From a virus: a stretch of 64,000 nt of DNA. The notes under the pieces are model-generated. The model was not told where the DNA came from. It saw only the letters and a program-made list of their open reading frames with translations, and did not search any database. Positions 19,743-27,369 of this stretch are shown here, in pieces (within the stretch, counting starts at the first letter, position 1; each line of letters starts with the position of its first letter). The DNA lies in the IMG/VR virus record IMGVR_UViG_3300047094_001651, positions 1-64,000 of that record; one strand, 5' to 3'. A program made the position numbers and the translations under genes.

Positions 19743-20094
19743 TGTCCCAAGGTGCAGGTCGAGAGAGTAATTGTCGTAGAAATGGTGTGGGTGGATCTGG
19801 ATTATTGATCTTCTCCATCATAGAGTCAAAAGCTTCTTCTGTCAAGTAGATGGTCTCTGGGAGGTCATCAGGAGAACTTATACTCATCATAGCTTCTTCT
19901 GTACCTGGGTCATTGATGAAAGCATCATACTCCATAGTCCACCAGCCATTGTTTAATTCATACCAAAAATCTGCATATAAATGTCGGTCATCAAGACGAT
20001 AACCTTGATGACAGTATAGACGATACCAATACCAGAAAGGTTTATACTTAATCGGTTTAAATCCGATTATCCATTTGTTTATAAGAGTAATCAT
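19735..20094 (-). CDS. Trp/Tyr-rich protein A (119 aa)
   Basis: A 119-residue protein. The first 55 residues are basic and aromatic (KPIKYKPFWYWYRLYCHQGY, ~13-32; FWYELNNGWWTMEY, ~43-56) and the rest acidic. It shares the FWYxLN core and overall plan with the proteins at 20395-20577, 20570-20806 and 21136-21351, so the four appear to be diverged paralogues. No known family is recognised. Confidence 0.7.
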   Translation of the reverse strand: MITLINKWIIGFKPIKYKPFWYWYRLYCHQGYRLDDRHLYADFWYELNNGWWTMEYDAFINDPGTEEAMMSISSPDDLPETIYLTEEAFDSMMEKINNPDPPTPFLRQLLSRPAPWDND

Positions 20095-20102
20095 AGAGTA
20101 AA

Positions 20103-20405
20103 TTAGACATATTTTCTAAAAATTTCTAATGTAATTCTTTCACCTCTATCAACTGGGAGGGGCATAAAATTCGATGAAGAAGGTGAGGAGAAATAATCAA
20201 AATGATTTATACTAAGATGATTGCAATTAAGTTCTGTCTTACAATCAGTCATAATTGCTCTACCAGATTTGAGGTCTTCAAGTAGTGCTTCAAAAGTTGC
20301 GATTGTGCCGTCGTGTCTTGTATAAGGTTTTGAAACTGGTTTAGGTTCTTCTTTTTTTGGTTTGTAAAGTTCTTCGTATTTTGCTATAAGAGGATTAGAA
20401 GTCAT
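20103..20405 (-). CDS. Hypothetical protein (100 aa)
   Basis: A 100-residue protein: a Lys/Pro-rich N-terminus (KYEELYKPKKEEPKPVSKPY, ~9-28), a middle with DGTIATFEALLEDLKSGRA, and a serine patch (YFSSPSSSNF). It lies between two Trp-rich paralogues but is not similar to them. Confidence 0.65.
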   Translation of the reverse strand: MTSNPLIAKYEELYKPKKEEPKPVSKPYTRHDGTIATFEALLEDLKSGRAIMTDCKTELNCNHLSINHFDYFSSPSSSNFMPLPVDRGERITLEIFRKYV

Positions 20406-20577
20406 AATAAGTTGTAGTGTTTCCGAAGTTTAGGTAATGCCAGAATAGTTCCCTCATTCTATCTTCATCTGGGTATTCGTCAAGGTGGTTCCACATATGA
20501 TTTCTCCAAGACCACACACAAAACTCAAATAGTGAAATAGAAGTCCAAATAGTCCATCTGCGGAAGGTGTCAATCAT
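20395..20577 (-). CDS. Trp/Tyr-rich protein C (60 aa)
   Basis: A 60-residue aromatic protein (FRRWTIWTSISLFEFCVWSW, then LFWHYLNFGNTTTYYDF). The FWHYLN segment corresponds to FWYELN and FWYALN in the neighbouring paralogues. The hydrophobic N-terminal half could associate with membranes. Confidence 0.65.
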   Translation of the reverse strand: MIDTFRRWTIWTSISLFEFCVWSWRNHMWNHLDEYPDEDRMRELFWHYLNFGNTTTYYDF

Positions 20578-20806
20578 TTAGCATATCCTCAAAATCTCTG
20601 GGTTCTACATAAGGGTCTTCACAACCAGTATAAGCATACATCTTATTGTTCATCTTATACCAATCGTGATTGAGAGCATACCAGAAGGTCATACAATACC
20701 AATCATAAAATCCGAGACCCTCATCATAAGAACCCCAGACATTAGTTTCTTCTGGAACTCTCATCCAGATTTTCCAATAATCAAAAATCAATTTCGTGAG
20801 TTTCAT
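20570..20806 (-). CDS. Trp/Tyr-rich protein B (78 aa)
   Basis: A 78-residue protein (LIFDYWKIWMRVPEETNVWG, ~5-24; FYDWYCMTFWYALNHDWYKM, ~33-52) with an acidic tail (DPYVEPRDFEDMLND). It aligns by eye with protein A over FWYxLNxxWxxM. ATG at 20806 is preferred to a TTG at 20821; the upstream gene overlaps the start by 26 nt. Confidence 0.65.
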   Translation of the reverse strand: MKLTKLIFDYWKIWMRVPEETNVWGSYDEGLGFYDWYCMTFWYALNHDWYKMNNKMYAYTGCEDPYVEPRDFEDMLND

Positions 20807-20960
20807 TGTGCTTTTTTTCAAGAACTCTAATAATATCCCAAACAGTATTCATTTCACCGTAAATGGGATGCCATAAACCAACATCGCAATATCTATTACA
20901 TTTGCGATGTGTCTTTCTAATCCAATCAGCAACTTCTTTATATGTAAGATTTTCATTCAT
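20781..20960 (-). CDS. Small hypothetical protein (59 aa)
   Basis: A 59-residue protein (NENLTYKEVADWIRKTHRKC at the start; CDVGLWHPIYGEMNTVWDII in the middle). The opening looks like a helix-turn-helix-type segment. It is a clean frame with overlaps typical of this operon. Unknown function. Confidence 0.6.
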   Translation of the reverse strand: MNENLTYKEVADWIRKTHRKCNRYCDVGLWHPIYGEMNTVWDIIRVLEKKHNETHEIDF

Positions 20961-20963
20961 ATG

Positions 20964-21146
20964 TCATTTTCTTTTACCAGAGTTTTCATAAATGATTGCT
21001 TGTTCCAAAGACATTCCAAGATAGGTGTAATCAATCTTACCACTACTATCAGTTAAATCAGGATGAACCCAATAATTTGGATGATACCAATCAGTCCATC
21101 CAAGTGCTCTCAAATCATCAGCAGTTTTTACTTCTTTATTCATCAT
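20964..21146 (-). CDS. Small hypothetical protein (60 aa)
   Basis: A 60-residue protein (start MMNKEVKTADDLRALGWTDW, middle YHPNYWVHPDLTDSSGKIDY, end EQAIIYENSGKRK). The start is one of two adjacent ATGs at 21146/21143 overlapping the stop of the upstream gene; the longer frame from 21230 is rejected for that reason. Confidence 0.65.
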   Translation of the reverse strand: MMNKEVKTADDLRALGWTDWYHPNYWVHPDLTDSSGKIDYTYLGMSLEQAIIYENSGKRK

Positions 21147-21351
21147 CGCAGTCAAAATAATCCCCATCAAATAAGTTATCATAATTGTTGAGTACTTGAT
21201 AAAACCACCAAGCATCTTCTTCAACATCAATCAATCTATGCTGACACACCCATTTTGTATAATATCTTTCAGGGAACATTAGAATATACCAACAATCAAA
21301 AGCACTTCTCCAAGTGCGTCTGTTATTCCAGAGGGTTTTGAGTTTATTCAT
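21136..21351 (-). CDS. Trp/Tyr-rich protein D (71 aa)
   Basis: A 71-residue protein with basic aromatic first half (LKTLWNNRRTWRSAFDCWYI, ~4-23; FPERYYTKWVCQHR) and WWFYQVLNNYDNLFDGDYFD near the end, again with an acidic C-terminus. Fourth member of the local aromatic-rich set. Confidence 0.65.
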   Translation of the reverse strand: MNKLKTLWNNRRTWRSAFDCWYILMFPERYYTKWVCQHRLIDVEEDAWWFYQVLNNYDNLFDGDYFDCDDE

Positions 21352-21596
21352 AAAACCTCACATAATGCTTGAACTGTCCAACGAGTAATAAATCCTTGTG
21401 TGGTATATTTCATTTTATACCCTCCAATGAACAGCACTGCTTCATCTTTAGTATTAAATGGACCGAAGTTGCGATAGAATACTTCATTTGGATTATGAAT
21501 ACCCGCATCAGTATAAGTTCTGACAATCCACTTATGAGAATGTTCTGGGTAAGTGTCGTTTTCTTCTATGTATTTGTAGTATTCTTCTTTATTCAT
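21348..21596 (-). CDS. Hypothetical protein (82 aa)
   Basis: An 82-residue protein (EEYYKYIEENDTYPEHSHKW; FGPFNTKDEAVLFIGGYKMK), probably a small alpha/beta domain. ATGA overlaps on both sides. Confidence 0.65.
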   Translation of the reverse strand: MNKEEYYKYIEENDTYPEHSHKWIVRTYTDAGIHNPNEVFYRNFGPFNTKDEAVLFIGGYKMKYTTQGFITRWTVQALCEVL

Positions 21597-22153
21597 AATG
21601 CATCATCAACCCAAAAGAATCCAAGACAAGTTTTCATAAAGAACCTCACCAAACGATTAGGTTTTTCATTCATATAATACCTGAAATATCGTCGATTTCC
21701 AATCGTATAATAACCTTCGTGTGTGTTTCCCTGTTTGATTACAAAAGAGGTTTCAGCATAAGGATTAGTACTCAATCCAGTTCCATAAGTAAGTTTTGCG
21801 TAAGGTGGAAACTCTCCGTGCTCCTTCGCATACTCAAAATCACGAATAATCCTATCAAACTTTCGATTGTATCTTTCCTCAGCCTGCTCTCTTGACCACT
21901 TAGAGCACATCCTGAACTTCTCTATCTGGGCATCAATCTTCTCATCAAACTCTTGTTGGATTTCTTCAATACTCTTTCTGGGTTCAGGTAAATCCAAGTA
22001 TGGTTTAACTAAATCAAAATACTCAAACTCTTCTGTAAAATAAAAACAACTAAACAAATAAGGAAGAATTTGTCTTGGTGCTTTTTTGAGTTTATCTGGA
22101 TTGAGTTTGTATCCTGGTGTTCCTACCCAAGTTTTTAGTGTTGGTTCAGTCAT
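21593..22153 (-). CDS. Hypothetical protein (186 aa)
   Basis: A 186-residue protein. Residues ~55-115 form long charged helices (PRKSIEEIQQEFDEKIDAQI and WSREQAEERYNRKFDRIIRD); the C-terminal third is aromatic and basic (YYTIGNRRYFRYYMNEKPN). No family recognised. ATG at 22153 overlaps the upstream stop. Confidence 0.7.
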   Translation of the reverse strand: MTEPTLKTWVGTPGYKLNPDKLKKAPRQILPYLFSCFYFTEEFEYFDLVKPYLDLPEPRKSIEEIQQEFDEKIDAQIEKFRMCSKWSREQAEERYNRKFDRIIRDFEYAKEHGEFPPYAKLTYGTGLSTNPYAETSFVIKQGNTHEGYYTIGNRRYFRYYMNEKPNRLVRFFMKTCLGFFWVDDAL

Positions 22154-22436
22154 AATCAGTTCCAATAAGGTTTGCGAGTTCTTGAATGGTCATTTTACGA
22201 AGTTCATCAAGAGTAATAGAATTTGCCGCAACATTTCTTACTCCCCAATCATATCCAGCATTATAACCCTTTGCTCTTGCCTCATCAAATGCTCCATTCC
22301 ATTCTATGTTTAGATTTCGTAAATTTCTATGACTTTTGATTAGTCGTGCAACAGTCATTTCCCCCTGTTTTGCATATTCTTTATGAATTTCTTTATTGTA
22401 TTCTTCAAGTAGTTGTTCGTCTGTTGGTTCAATCAT
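22146..22436 (-). CDS. Helical hypothetical protein (96 aa)
   Basis: A 96-residue helical protein starting MIEPTDEQLLEEYNKEIHKE, an opening closely similar to that of the gene at 25699-26364 (MIEPTHEEMLEEAKKREEVN). The middle contains FDEARAKGYNAGYDWGVRN. Start at 22436 is fixed by the overlap with the 48-residue gene. Confidence 0.65.
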   Translation of the reverse strand: MIEPTDEQLLEEYNKEIHKEYAKQGEMTVARLIKSHRNLRNLNIEWNGAFDEARAKGYNAGYDWGVRNVAANSITLDELRKMTIQELANLIGTDYD

Positions 22437-22575
22437 AGTTTTCAAGTTCCTCACACAATTCTAACACATCATCATAAATCACAGGGAAATAGTCCAAAGA
22501 GTAAGAGGTGCTACCTCCATAAACATCATCAAACTCTACAAAAAGTTCTTGAAGTTTATAATCAGGGTCAGTCAT
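22429..22575 (-). CDS. Tiny acidic protein (48 aa)
   Basis: A 48-residue acidic protein (TDPDYKLQELFVEFDDVYGG; VIYDDVLELCEELENYD). It has tidy overlaps with both neighbours (22572-22575 and 22429-22436), which support it as a gene. Confidence 0.6.
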   Translation of the reverse strand: MTDPDYKLQELFVEFDDVYGGSTSYSLDYFPVIYDDVLELCEELENYD

Positions 22576-22748
22576 CGGATTCCAGTGTCAAAGAGTTTTT
22601 TCAGTTCATTATGAAGTTTTCGCAAGTCATCATAAAGACCTCCATATGAGAATTGGTCTTGTTGTTTTACTGATTGTAGAAGATTGTAGAGTTGTCGTGC
22701 TTGGTCTTCTGTGAATTCAATTTTATAACTGATTTGTTTTTCAATCAT
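22572..22748 (-). CDS. Small helical protein (58 aa)
   Basis: A 58-residue helical protein (EKQISYKIEFTEDQARQLYN; LYDDLRKLHNELKKLFDTG). The N-terminal strand plus helices suggest a small dimerising domain. Unknown. Confidence 0.65.
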   Translation of the reverse strand: MIEKQISYKIEFTEDQARQLYNLLQSVKQQDQFSYGGLYDDLRKLHNELKKLFDTGIR

Positions 22749-22923
22749 TTTCAATCTCCTTTGCGTTTACCCATTCAGCAGTTTTCCATTCACTCCATAA
22801 TTCACTTTCATAAATGCTGGGAGGACATAAACCACCAGAAATATCAATAGTAAAAATATGATACCGATACTGAAAATCTGGACGGCACATCGGTCCATTA
22901 TCAATAACTCTCATTTCAATCAT
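22741..22923 (-). CDS. Small hypothetical protein (60 aa)
   Basis: A 60-residue protein with strand-like segments (QYRYHIFTIDISGG) and C-terminal WSEWKTAEWVNAKEIEND. Start at 22923 is set by the ATGA overlap. Confidence 0.6.
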   Translation of the reverse strand: MIEMRVIDNGPMCRPDFQYRYHIFTIDISGGLCPPSIYESELWSEWKTAEWVNAKEIEND

Positions 22924-23147
22924 TTCCGTGCCTCCCAAAATCTACCTTCTGGACCACAAGAGTAATCAAGTTCTTTCCATAGTTCTGCTCTCAGCATATC
23001 ACAAAACCTGTTTTCATTACCAGTTACAGGATTTTGTGTTGTATTTGGTGAGGCACACATATCATACATGGAAGTTCTCATCATAATGTGTTCCAACCAA
23101 GATTTGCGATACCACTTACAATTTTTGCAAAGTTTAGTTTCAGTCAT
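22920..23147 (-). CDS. Cys-rich small protein (75 aa)
   Basis: A 75-residue protein with KLCKNCKWYRKSW near the start and later Cys (YDMCASP, RFCDML, YSCGPEG). The CxxC plus spaced cysteines suggest zinc binding of the short phage zinc-ribbon type. No specific role can be given. Confidence 0.65.
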   Translation of the reverse strand: MTETKLCKNCKWYRKSWLEHIMMRTSMYDMCASPNTTQNPVTGNENRFCDMLRAELWKELDYSCGPEGRFWEARK

Positions 23148-23148
23148 T

Positions 23149-23349
23149 TCAAATACCTGCGTCAGCATCAATAGTGAAGTTTGGTTTGTCTGTGATGATC
23201 TCTACACTCATACTATCCATAATTCCAGCAATTGCATTCCTCACATTCTCCCTTGATTGGGCAGTATAATATCCATTCCAGTTTGATACTGCTAGAGAAT
23301 GAGTGAGTGTATCAGTAATAACTGCGAGTTCGTGTGCTGTTAGTTTCAT
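23149..23349 (-). CDS. Small hypothetical protein (66 aa)
   Basis: A 66-residue protein, helical N-terminus (LTAHELAVITDTLTHSLAVS) then NVRNAIAGIMDSMSVEIITD. Possibly a small helical bundle. Unknown function. Confidence 0.65.
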   Translation of the reverse strand: MKLTAHELAVITDTLTHSLAVSNWNGYYTAQSRENVRNAIAGIMDSMSVEIITDKPNFTIDADAGI

Positions 23350-23576
23350 TTTGTCAAAAAATCTCCAAGTTTAGGAATTTCACCACAATACCCATTTACT
23401 TCTGATGGACTTCTACCTTTGAATGCAATTCTACACTCCATAGATTTGACATAAGTTTGTTTATACAGACTTTGCTTTTCCGTTTCAGTATGGAAATACC
23501 AAAACACCAAACTAATGATGACGGTAAAACCAAACATAATACACATAGCAATTAGTGCTTCATCATTAAATTTCAT
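23346..23576 (-). CDS. Small membrane protein (76 aa)
   Basis: A 76-residue single-pass protein: membrane helix ALIAMCIMFGFTVIISLVFW (~6-25), then a polar domain with two Cys (MECRIAFK, NGYCGEI) that could form a disulfide if the tail is periplasmic. Confidence 0.65.
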   Translation of the reverse strand: MKFNDEALIAMCIMFGFTVIISLVFWYFHTETEKQSLYKQTYVKSMECRIAFKGRSPSEVNGYCGEIPKLGDFLTK

Positions 23577-23841
23577 TAGTTTCCTCAACAATCAAACAAT
23601 ATCGACATTGGAAAGCAAAAGCATCCTTTTCATGAATAAATTTCTCTCCATTTAGTTCCCAAGAATACACAACTTCAATCCAAGGGTCGGTGGCTCCATA
23701 AGTATTGAAACCTTCAACAGTCACAAAACCTTTGGAACCATCTGCTCGTGCCCAACGAGAACCAACTTGGATTTCGTGTGCCTTGAAGAAATGACGGACA
23801 ACTACTCTGCGTCCATCTATGATTTCAGTTTCGTAGTTCAT
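23566..23841 (-). CDS. Small beta-rich protein (91 aa)
   Basis: A 91-residue protein with alternating strands (RRVVVRHFFKAHEIQVGSRW, ~12-31; GFVTVEGFNTYG; WIEVVYSWELNGEKFIHEKD), like small SH3- or YopX-type phage proteins. It ends with FQCRYCLIVEETNEI. Function unknown. Confidence 0.65.
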   Translation of the reverse strand: MNYETEIIDGRRVVVRHFFKAHEIQVGSRWARADGSKGFVTVEGFNTYGATDPWIEVVYSWELNGEKFIHEKDAFAFQCRYCLIVEETNEI

Positions 23842-24143
23842 TACCATTGCTCCACAGGGATATAACCTACACTATGGCAGGTATCACATTCATAAAGATG
23901 ACACTCACCCCAAGAGTATTCTGGTGGTAGATTGTCCTCATCAAAGTCAGCAGCATACTGGGCACTCACTTCCTTGAACTGTTCATTACTTTGGTCTGGG
24001 TCATCTTTCAGAACATAGTGAAGTGTCCAACTCTCACCATCACCTTGGCAATCAGGACACTTACGGAATCCCAATTCACCTTTGATGATAGCACGAAGTT
24101 CTGCTGCCTCCAAAAGAAGGTCGTTGCCGTAGGAAAGTTGCAT
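23841..24143 (-). CDS. Zinc-finger-like protein (100 aa)
   Basis: A 100-residue protein with CPDCQGDGESW (~29-39) and CDTCHSVGY (~86-94): two CxxC pairs each followed by a Gly-containing turn, as in DnaJ-type zinc modules. An acidic stretch lies between. The two halves probably form one zinc site. Role unknown. Confidence 0.7.
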   Translation of the reverse strand: MQLSYGNDLLLEAAELRAIIKGELGFRKCPDCQGDGESWTLHYVLKDDPDQSNEQFKEVSAQYAADFDEDNLPPEYSWGECHLYECDTCHSVGYIPVEQW

Positions 24144-24355
24144 CAGATTTGCTCCAGTTCAGTTGCGATTTTGAGAATGTCATCAACAAGAACCACCTCT
24201 TCCGTTACGCCAACTCTTGTGTCGGCAAAGGTGCTTTGTTTTGCAAGAGCACGAAGGGCAGCAGCAAGAGCCATCAAGTCGGCAAACGAAGTATCTAAGA
24301 TAACTCCTTGAAAACCATCTAGCACTTCCTGTGCATCTGGTGAAAGTTCAGTCAT
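24143..24355 (-). CDS. Small helical protein (70 aa)
   Basis: A 70-residue helical protein (SPDAQEVLDGFQGVILDTSF; LMALAAALRALAKQSTF; VDDILKIATELEQI). First gene after a 70-nt gap that shows no strong promoter. Unknown. Confidence 0.65.
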   Translation of the reverse strand: MTELSPDAQEVLDGFQGVILDTSFADLMALAAALRALAKQSTFADTRVGVTEEVVLVDDILKIATELEQI

Positions 24356-24425
24356 CGGTTTGGTTGCTTACAAGGTTATTATACAACGAAACAGAGGGTG
24401 GTGGAACCCTCCGTGTGCCAGTTCT

Positions 24426-24716
24426 TCAAGTGTCCAACATCTTACGAATTTTATCACCAATCAGTTCAAGAATACTTTTTTGTCTTGGAGACCAAGCACT
24501 ATAATTCATACAAATGTGATTGTATAGTCGTGGAAACTGATGAACAATATTACAATAATCACCACCAGATTTCAAACATTTATCAAATTCAATACCATTA
24601 GAACTTTTACAACAATGAATACAGTTATGACAGTTGATTGCAAGACCAGAAGCAGAATCAATTTGAGTATCAATCAGTCCTTCCAGTTGTGCTCGTTTTT
24701 GTTCAAGATTAGTCAT
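24426..24716 (-). CDS. Cys-rich hypothetical protein (96 aa)
   Basis: A 96-residue protein with a helical start (NLEQKRAQLEGLIDTQIDSA) and a cysteine cluster, CHNCIHCCKSSNG (~29-41), followed by DKCLKSGGDYCNIV and HICMNYS. Seven Cys and several His suggest a metal (zinc or Fe-S) site. No family recognised. ATG at 24716 overlaps the upstream stop. Confidence 0.65.
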   Translation of the reverse strand: MTNLEQKRAQLEGLIDTQIDSASGLAINCHNCIHCCKSSNGIEFDKCLKSGGDYCNIVHQFPRLYNHICMNYSAWSPRQKSILELIGDKIRKMLDT

Positions 24717-24969
24717 CATTCCATCCATCAAAGTGATCAGTAAAAAATCCAAATGCTAAACAAAACCTTCGTTGTTGAAAATCTACACCAAAAAGAGAAC
24801 TGCCAAAGAAAGAAAACAAGATGTTGATACCACCAGAAGAATGAATTATTTTGCCAGGAGTTTCACAAGATACCCAGAGTAGTGATTTGTTTTTGATGAT
24901 ACCAAACTGCCAGGTGTGAGATACTTCACCATCCTGATAAGTTTTTTTGTCGTGCTGATAAAGCTTCAC
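24709..24969 (-). CDS. Hypothetical protein, paralogue 1 (86 aa)
   Basis: An 86-residue beta-rich protein (YQHDKKTYQDGEVSHTWQFG; INILFSFFGSSLFGVDFQQ; RRFCLAFGFFTDHF). The gene at 27648-27917 has a similar start (MKL.....T), similar length and a corresponding hydrophobic beta core (LLGFFFRWHRFQFD), so the two may be diverged duplicates. Confidence 0.65.
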   Translation of the reverse strand: MKLYQHDKKTYQDGEVSHTWQFGIIKNKSLLWVSCETPGKIIHSSGGINILFSFFGSSLFGVDFQQRRFCLAFGFFTDHFDGWNDD

Positions 24970-25262
24970 TTCAAAACCTCATTCACATCAACAGCATCAT
25001 AATCATCAATACAAAGTTTAAACCTTACAAAATCAGTAAAGTCCATAGCATCACATTCATAAACACAATGCCCACCATTATTATCACTTTGAGTATAATT
25101 GGTGAAGTAATCGTCAAAAACTACCATAATGGCAAGAGCACGAGATTGGTCGTGTTCTGTGATAGTTTTGTGTGGGTGTGCTACGATTCTAGTGATACAC
25201 TCAAATAGCTCTTCACGAGTGTATGAGAATGCATTTGCTTCTTCATTTAGTTTGTAAGTCAT
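24966..25262 (-). CDS. Hypothetical protein (98 aa)
   Basis: A 98-residue acidic protein (helix SYTREELFECITRIVAHPHK; later GHCVYECDAMDFTDFVRFKL). Cys and His are spread through it but no clear site is visible. Function unknown. Confidence 0.65.
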   Translation of the reverse strand: MTYKLNEEANAFSYTREELFECITRIVAHPHKTITEHDQSRALAIMVVFDDYFTNYTQSDNNGGHCVYECDAMDFTDFVRFKLCIDDYDAVDVNEVLK

Positions 25263-25446
25263 TCATCCATTCCTCATAGCGTGTGTTAATCTTACCATCA
25301 TTTAGGAAAATATTCAAGTGTCCTGTGTTACCATTCTCAAAATAGAATGCCATCCACACATGATGCCCTTCATCCATCACCTCATAGTGATAGCTCTTGA
25401 TATTATCAAGCAGAAACTCATCAGGGTTATAGAGTTCTTTATCCAT
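25243..25446 (-). CDS. Small hypothetical protein (67 aa)
   Basis: A 67-residue protein with strands (SYHYEVMDEGHHVWMAFYFE; GHLNIFLNDGKI). Overlaps its downstream neighbour by 20 nt. Confidence 0.65.
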   Translation of the reverse strand: MDKELYNPDEFLLDNIKSYHYEVMDEGHHVWMAFYFENGNTGHLNIFLNDGKINTRYEEWMNDLQTK

Positions 25447-25702
25447 TATATTTCATCTCCTTAATCAGAGCAGTAAAGAATGCGATGCGGTCTTTTGAAT
25501 ACTCAATGTCTACACCGTAACCATTGCAGAAGGACTCAAGTTGTCGTTCAGTGTGTGTAGGATAACTGCTATTGAACCTAGCATATGTGATGTGTTCAAT
25601 AAACTCTTGTTTCATAATCTCAAACAGACGCACTTGATCATCTTTTGAGAATTCTACCTCACGTTCAGTAGGAAAGTGCCCGTTGAATTTGATTTTTGTC
25701 AT
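25439..25702 (-). CDS. Small hypothetical protein (87 aa)
   Basis: An 87-residue protein (TKIKFNGHFPTEREVEFSKD; FEIMKQEFIEHITYARFNSS; IAFFTALIKEMKYNG), probably mixed alpha/beta. Overlaps neighbours by 4-8 nt. Unknown function. Confidence 0.65.
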   Translation of the reverse strand: MTKIKFNGHFPTEREVEFSKDDQVRLFEIMKQEFIEHITYARFNSSYPTHTERQLESFCNGYGVDIEYSKDRIAFFTALIKEMKYNG

Positions 25703-26364
25703 GAGAAGTTATAGTGAACTTTTGTATGAAACTCTTTAAAACAACTCTTATTGAGAAGTTTCATCATTGCTGGAGGAATGTAGTATGAATATTCACTGAA
25801 GAAATCTTCTTTATTGAGAAATCTAAGACCATGAAGATGCCAAGTGCCAAACTGCTCATGGAATGCTCTCACAGCACGATATTGCTTAGAATTAACAGGT
25901 ACATAGAATTTACCTTCAGCAAAGTCATCACCATATGGAGTTGCCTGTGTCATCATAATACACACGGTTTGACCTTCGCCAGTTGCCCCATATTCAGCAA
26001 CCATATACACCCAGTATTCACTCATTGGGAATACATCACGTTGATACTTCTTCTCATATTCTTTCATACAAGCATCAGCTACCAGTTGAAAGTTTTCTTT
26101 CTTCTTTGCTTGCAGTTCTTCAATCAGTTCTTCGTGTTCAATCTTACGAAGTTCTTTAAGAGCATCAGAATACTTGTCAATACCAGCAATAGCAGTTCTC
26201 ACAGCATCCATACGCTCACGCTCTTCAGTTTCAATCTCAGCAAGTTCTTTTAGAGCATCGCCATTCACCGCATACAGTTTTTGTACTGCTTCCCATGCTT
26301 TTTTGTTTACTTCCTCTCGTTTTTTTGCTTCTTCAAGCATTTCTTCATGTGTAGGTTCAATCAT
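25699..26364 (-). CDS. Hypothetical protein with coiled-coil N-terminus (221 aa)
   Basis: A 221-residue protein. Residues 1-110 are mostly charged helix (EEMLEEAKKREEVNKKAWEA; DALKELRKIEHEELIEELQA). The C-terminal domain (~115-221) looks globular, with strands YWVYMVAEYGATGEGQTVCI and GTWHLHGLRFLNKEDFF. The N-terminus resembles the gene at 22146-22436. No known family; the second-largest unknown in the operon and worth structural prediction. Confidence 0.7.
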   Translation of the reverse strand: MIEPTHEEMLEEAKKREEVNKKAWEAVQKLYAVNGDALKELAEIETEERERMDAVRTAIAGIDKYSDALKELRKIEHEELIEELQAKKKENFQLVADACMKEYEKKYQRDVFPMSEYWVYMVAEYGATGEGQTVCIMMTQATPYGDDFAEGKFYVPVNSKQYRAVRAFHEQFGTWHLHGLRFLNKEDFFSEYSYYIPPAMMKLLNKSCFKEFHTKVHYNFS

Positions 26365-26543
26365 GGTTCCCAAGCGTAAGATTTTAATAGTTGATTGTCT
26401 TTTTCCAGTTGTTCAATTCGTTCATTCATCTCTTGCAGAAGTTCAATCAAAGCAAGAGTATCAATCGTTTCTGTGTCTTGCCCATTCTCCATGTCAATAT
26501 ACTGAGAATAGAAAAGTTCTTGTTTGAAGTTTCGTTGACTCAT
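26361..26543 (-). CDS. Small coiled-coil protein (60 aa)
   Basis: A 60-residue protein; LIELLQEMNERIEQLEKDNQ (~33-52) is a clear leucine-spaced coiled coil. ATGA-type overlaps on both sides. Confidence 0.65.
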   Translation of the reverse strand: MSQRNFKQELFYSQYIDMENGQDTETIDTLALIELLQEMNERIEQLEKDNQLLKSYAWEP

Positions 26544-27187
26544 CCCAGTTTCCTCTTAATTGTTTCCAAACAATCATTCCATCCTGCCACCAGTTCTTCA
26601 ACACCAACACATTGAGAACCTTCGGCAGATTGATAACTAGGCATCCATTTCCAAATCCTTTCAACAAGATCTTTGATGCATGTGTCAGAATCTCCATCAA
26701 CTCCAGTGGTAAAAATATCACTCCACCAATCTTCAATCACATCATACAAAGTAGGACCAAAGGTAAACTTGAATGAGCTTTCTGGATTAGCAGAGATGTC
26801 AGCAGCAAACAGTTGCTCAAGCAATCGGAATGTTTCAGGATCATCTACACGAGTGAGTTGTGTTCCTTCATCATTCTCACGCCACCACTTAATCCAATCA
26901 TCACTATGAAGATACTTCATACGGTAGTATTTGATGGTATTGTACTCAACACAATAAACGCTACCTTCTTTGAGAAGTTCCATTTTAGGAATTGGTGTCT
27001 TTTCAATCTCTTCAAGAAGTGCTACTTTCTTTTCAAGAATTTTAAGTTGTGCTTTCAGTTCTTCAAGTTCAGTCATTTTATGAATGTGTAGTTGTGTTTT
27101 AGGCGATACTGATCCTGGTCCTCTCAAATATCCAGAATCAAGTAACTTATACTCTCCATTCGGTGATATAATTTTAATACCAGTCAT
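26540..27187 (-). CDS. Hypothetical protein (215 aa)
   Basis: A 215-residue protein: strand-rich opening (KIISPNGEYKLLDSGYLRGP), a coiled coil (TELEELKAQLKILEKKVALL, ~39-58), then a Trp-rich globular part (DDWIKWWRENDEG; YDVIEDWWSDIFTTG; ERIWKWMP). The start at 27187 is supported by the ATGA overlap with the upstream gene; an internal ATG at residue 38 is an alternative. Unknown family. Confidence 0.7.
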   Translation of the reverse strand: MTGIKIISPNGEYKLLDSGYLRGPGSVSPKTQLHIHKMTELEELKAQLKILEKKVALLEEIEKTPIPKMELLKEGSVYCVEYNTIKYYRMKYLHSDDWIKWWRENDEGTQLTRVDDPETFRLLEQLFAADISANPESSFKFTFGPTLYDVIEDWWSDIFTTGVDGDSDTCIKDLVERIWKWMPSYQSAEGSQCVGVEELVAGWNDCLETIKRKLG

Positions 27188-27369
27188 AAATCATAAGGTT
27201 GCTGTGGATCTCTAGTCCATACTTTATTATATACTAACCATTTCTCTTGTTTACTATCCATTTCAGCAGACCAGTGATATCCATTTACATCAACGGCATC
27301 TAGATAATGAATTCCTGCCCTGTCATCAATCACACGAGTGACAGTTACAAACTTTACTTTCTCAACCAT
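27184..27369 (-). CDS. Small hypothetical protein (61 aa)
   Basis: A 61-residue basic beta-type protein (EKVKFVTVTRVIDDRAGIHY; DAVDVNGYHWSAEMDSKQEK). The strand pattern resembles tiny OB/SH3-type phage proteins. Unknown. Confidence 0.65.
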   Translation of the reverse strand: MVEKVKFVTVTRVIDDRAGIHYLDAVDVNGYHWSAEMDSKQEKWLVYNKVWTRDPQQPYDL

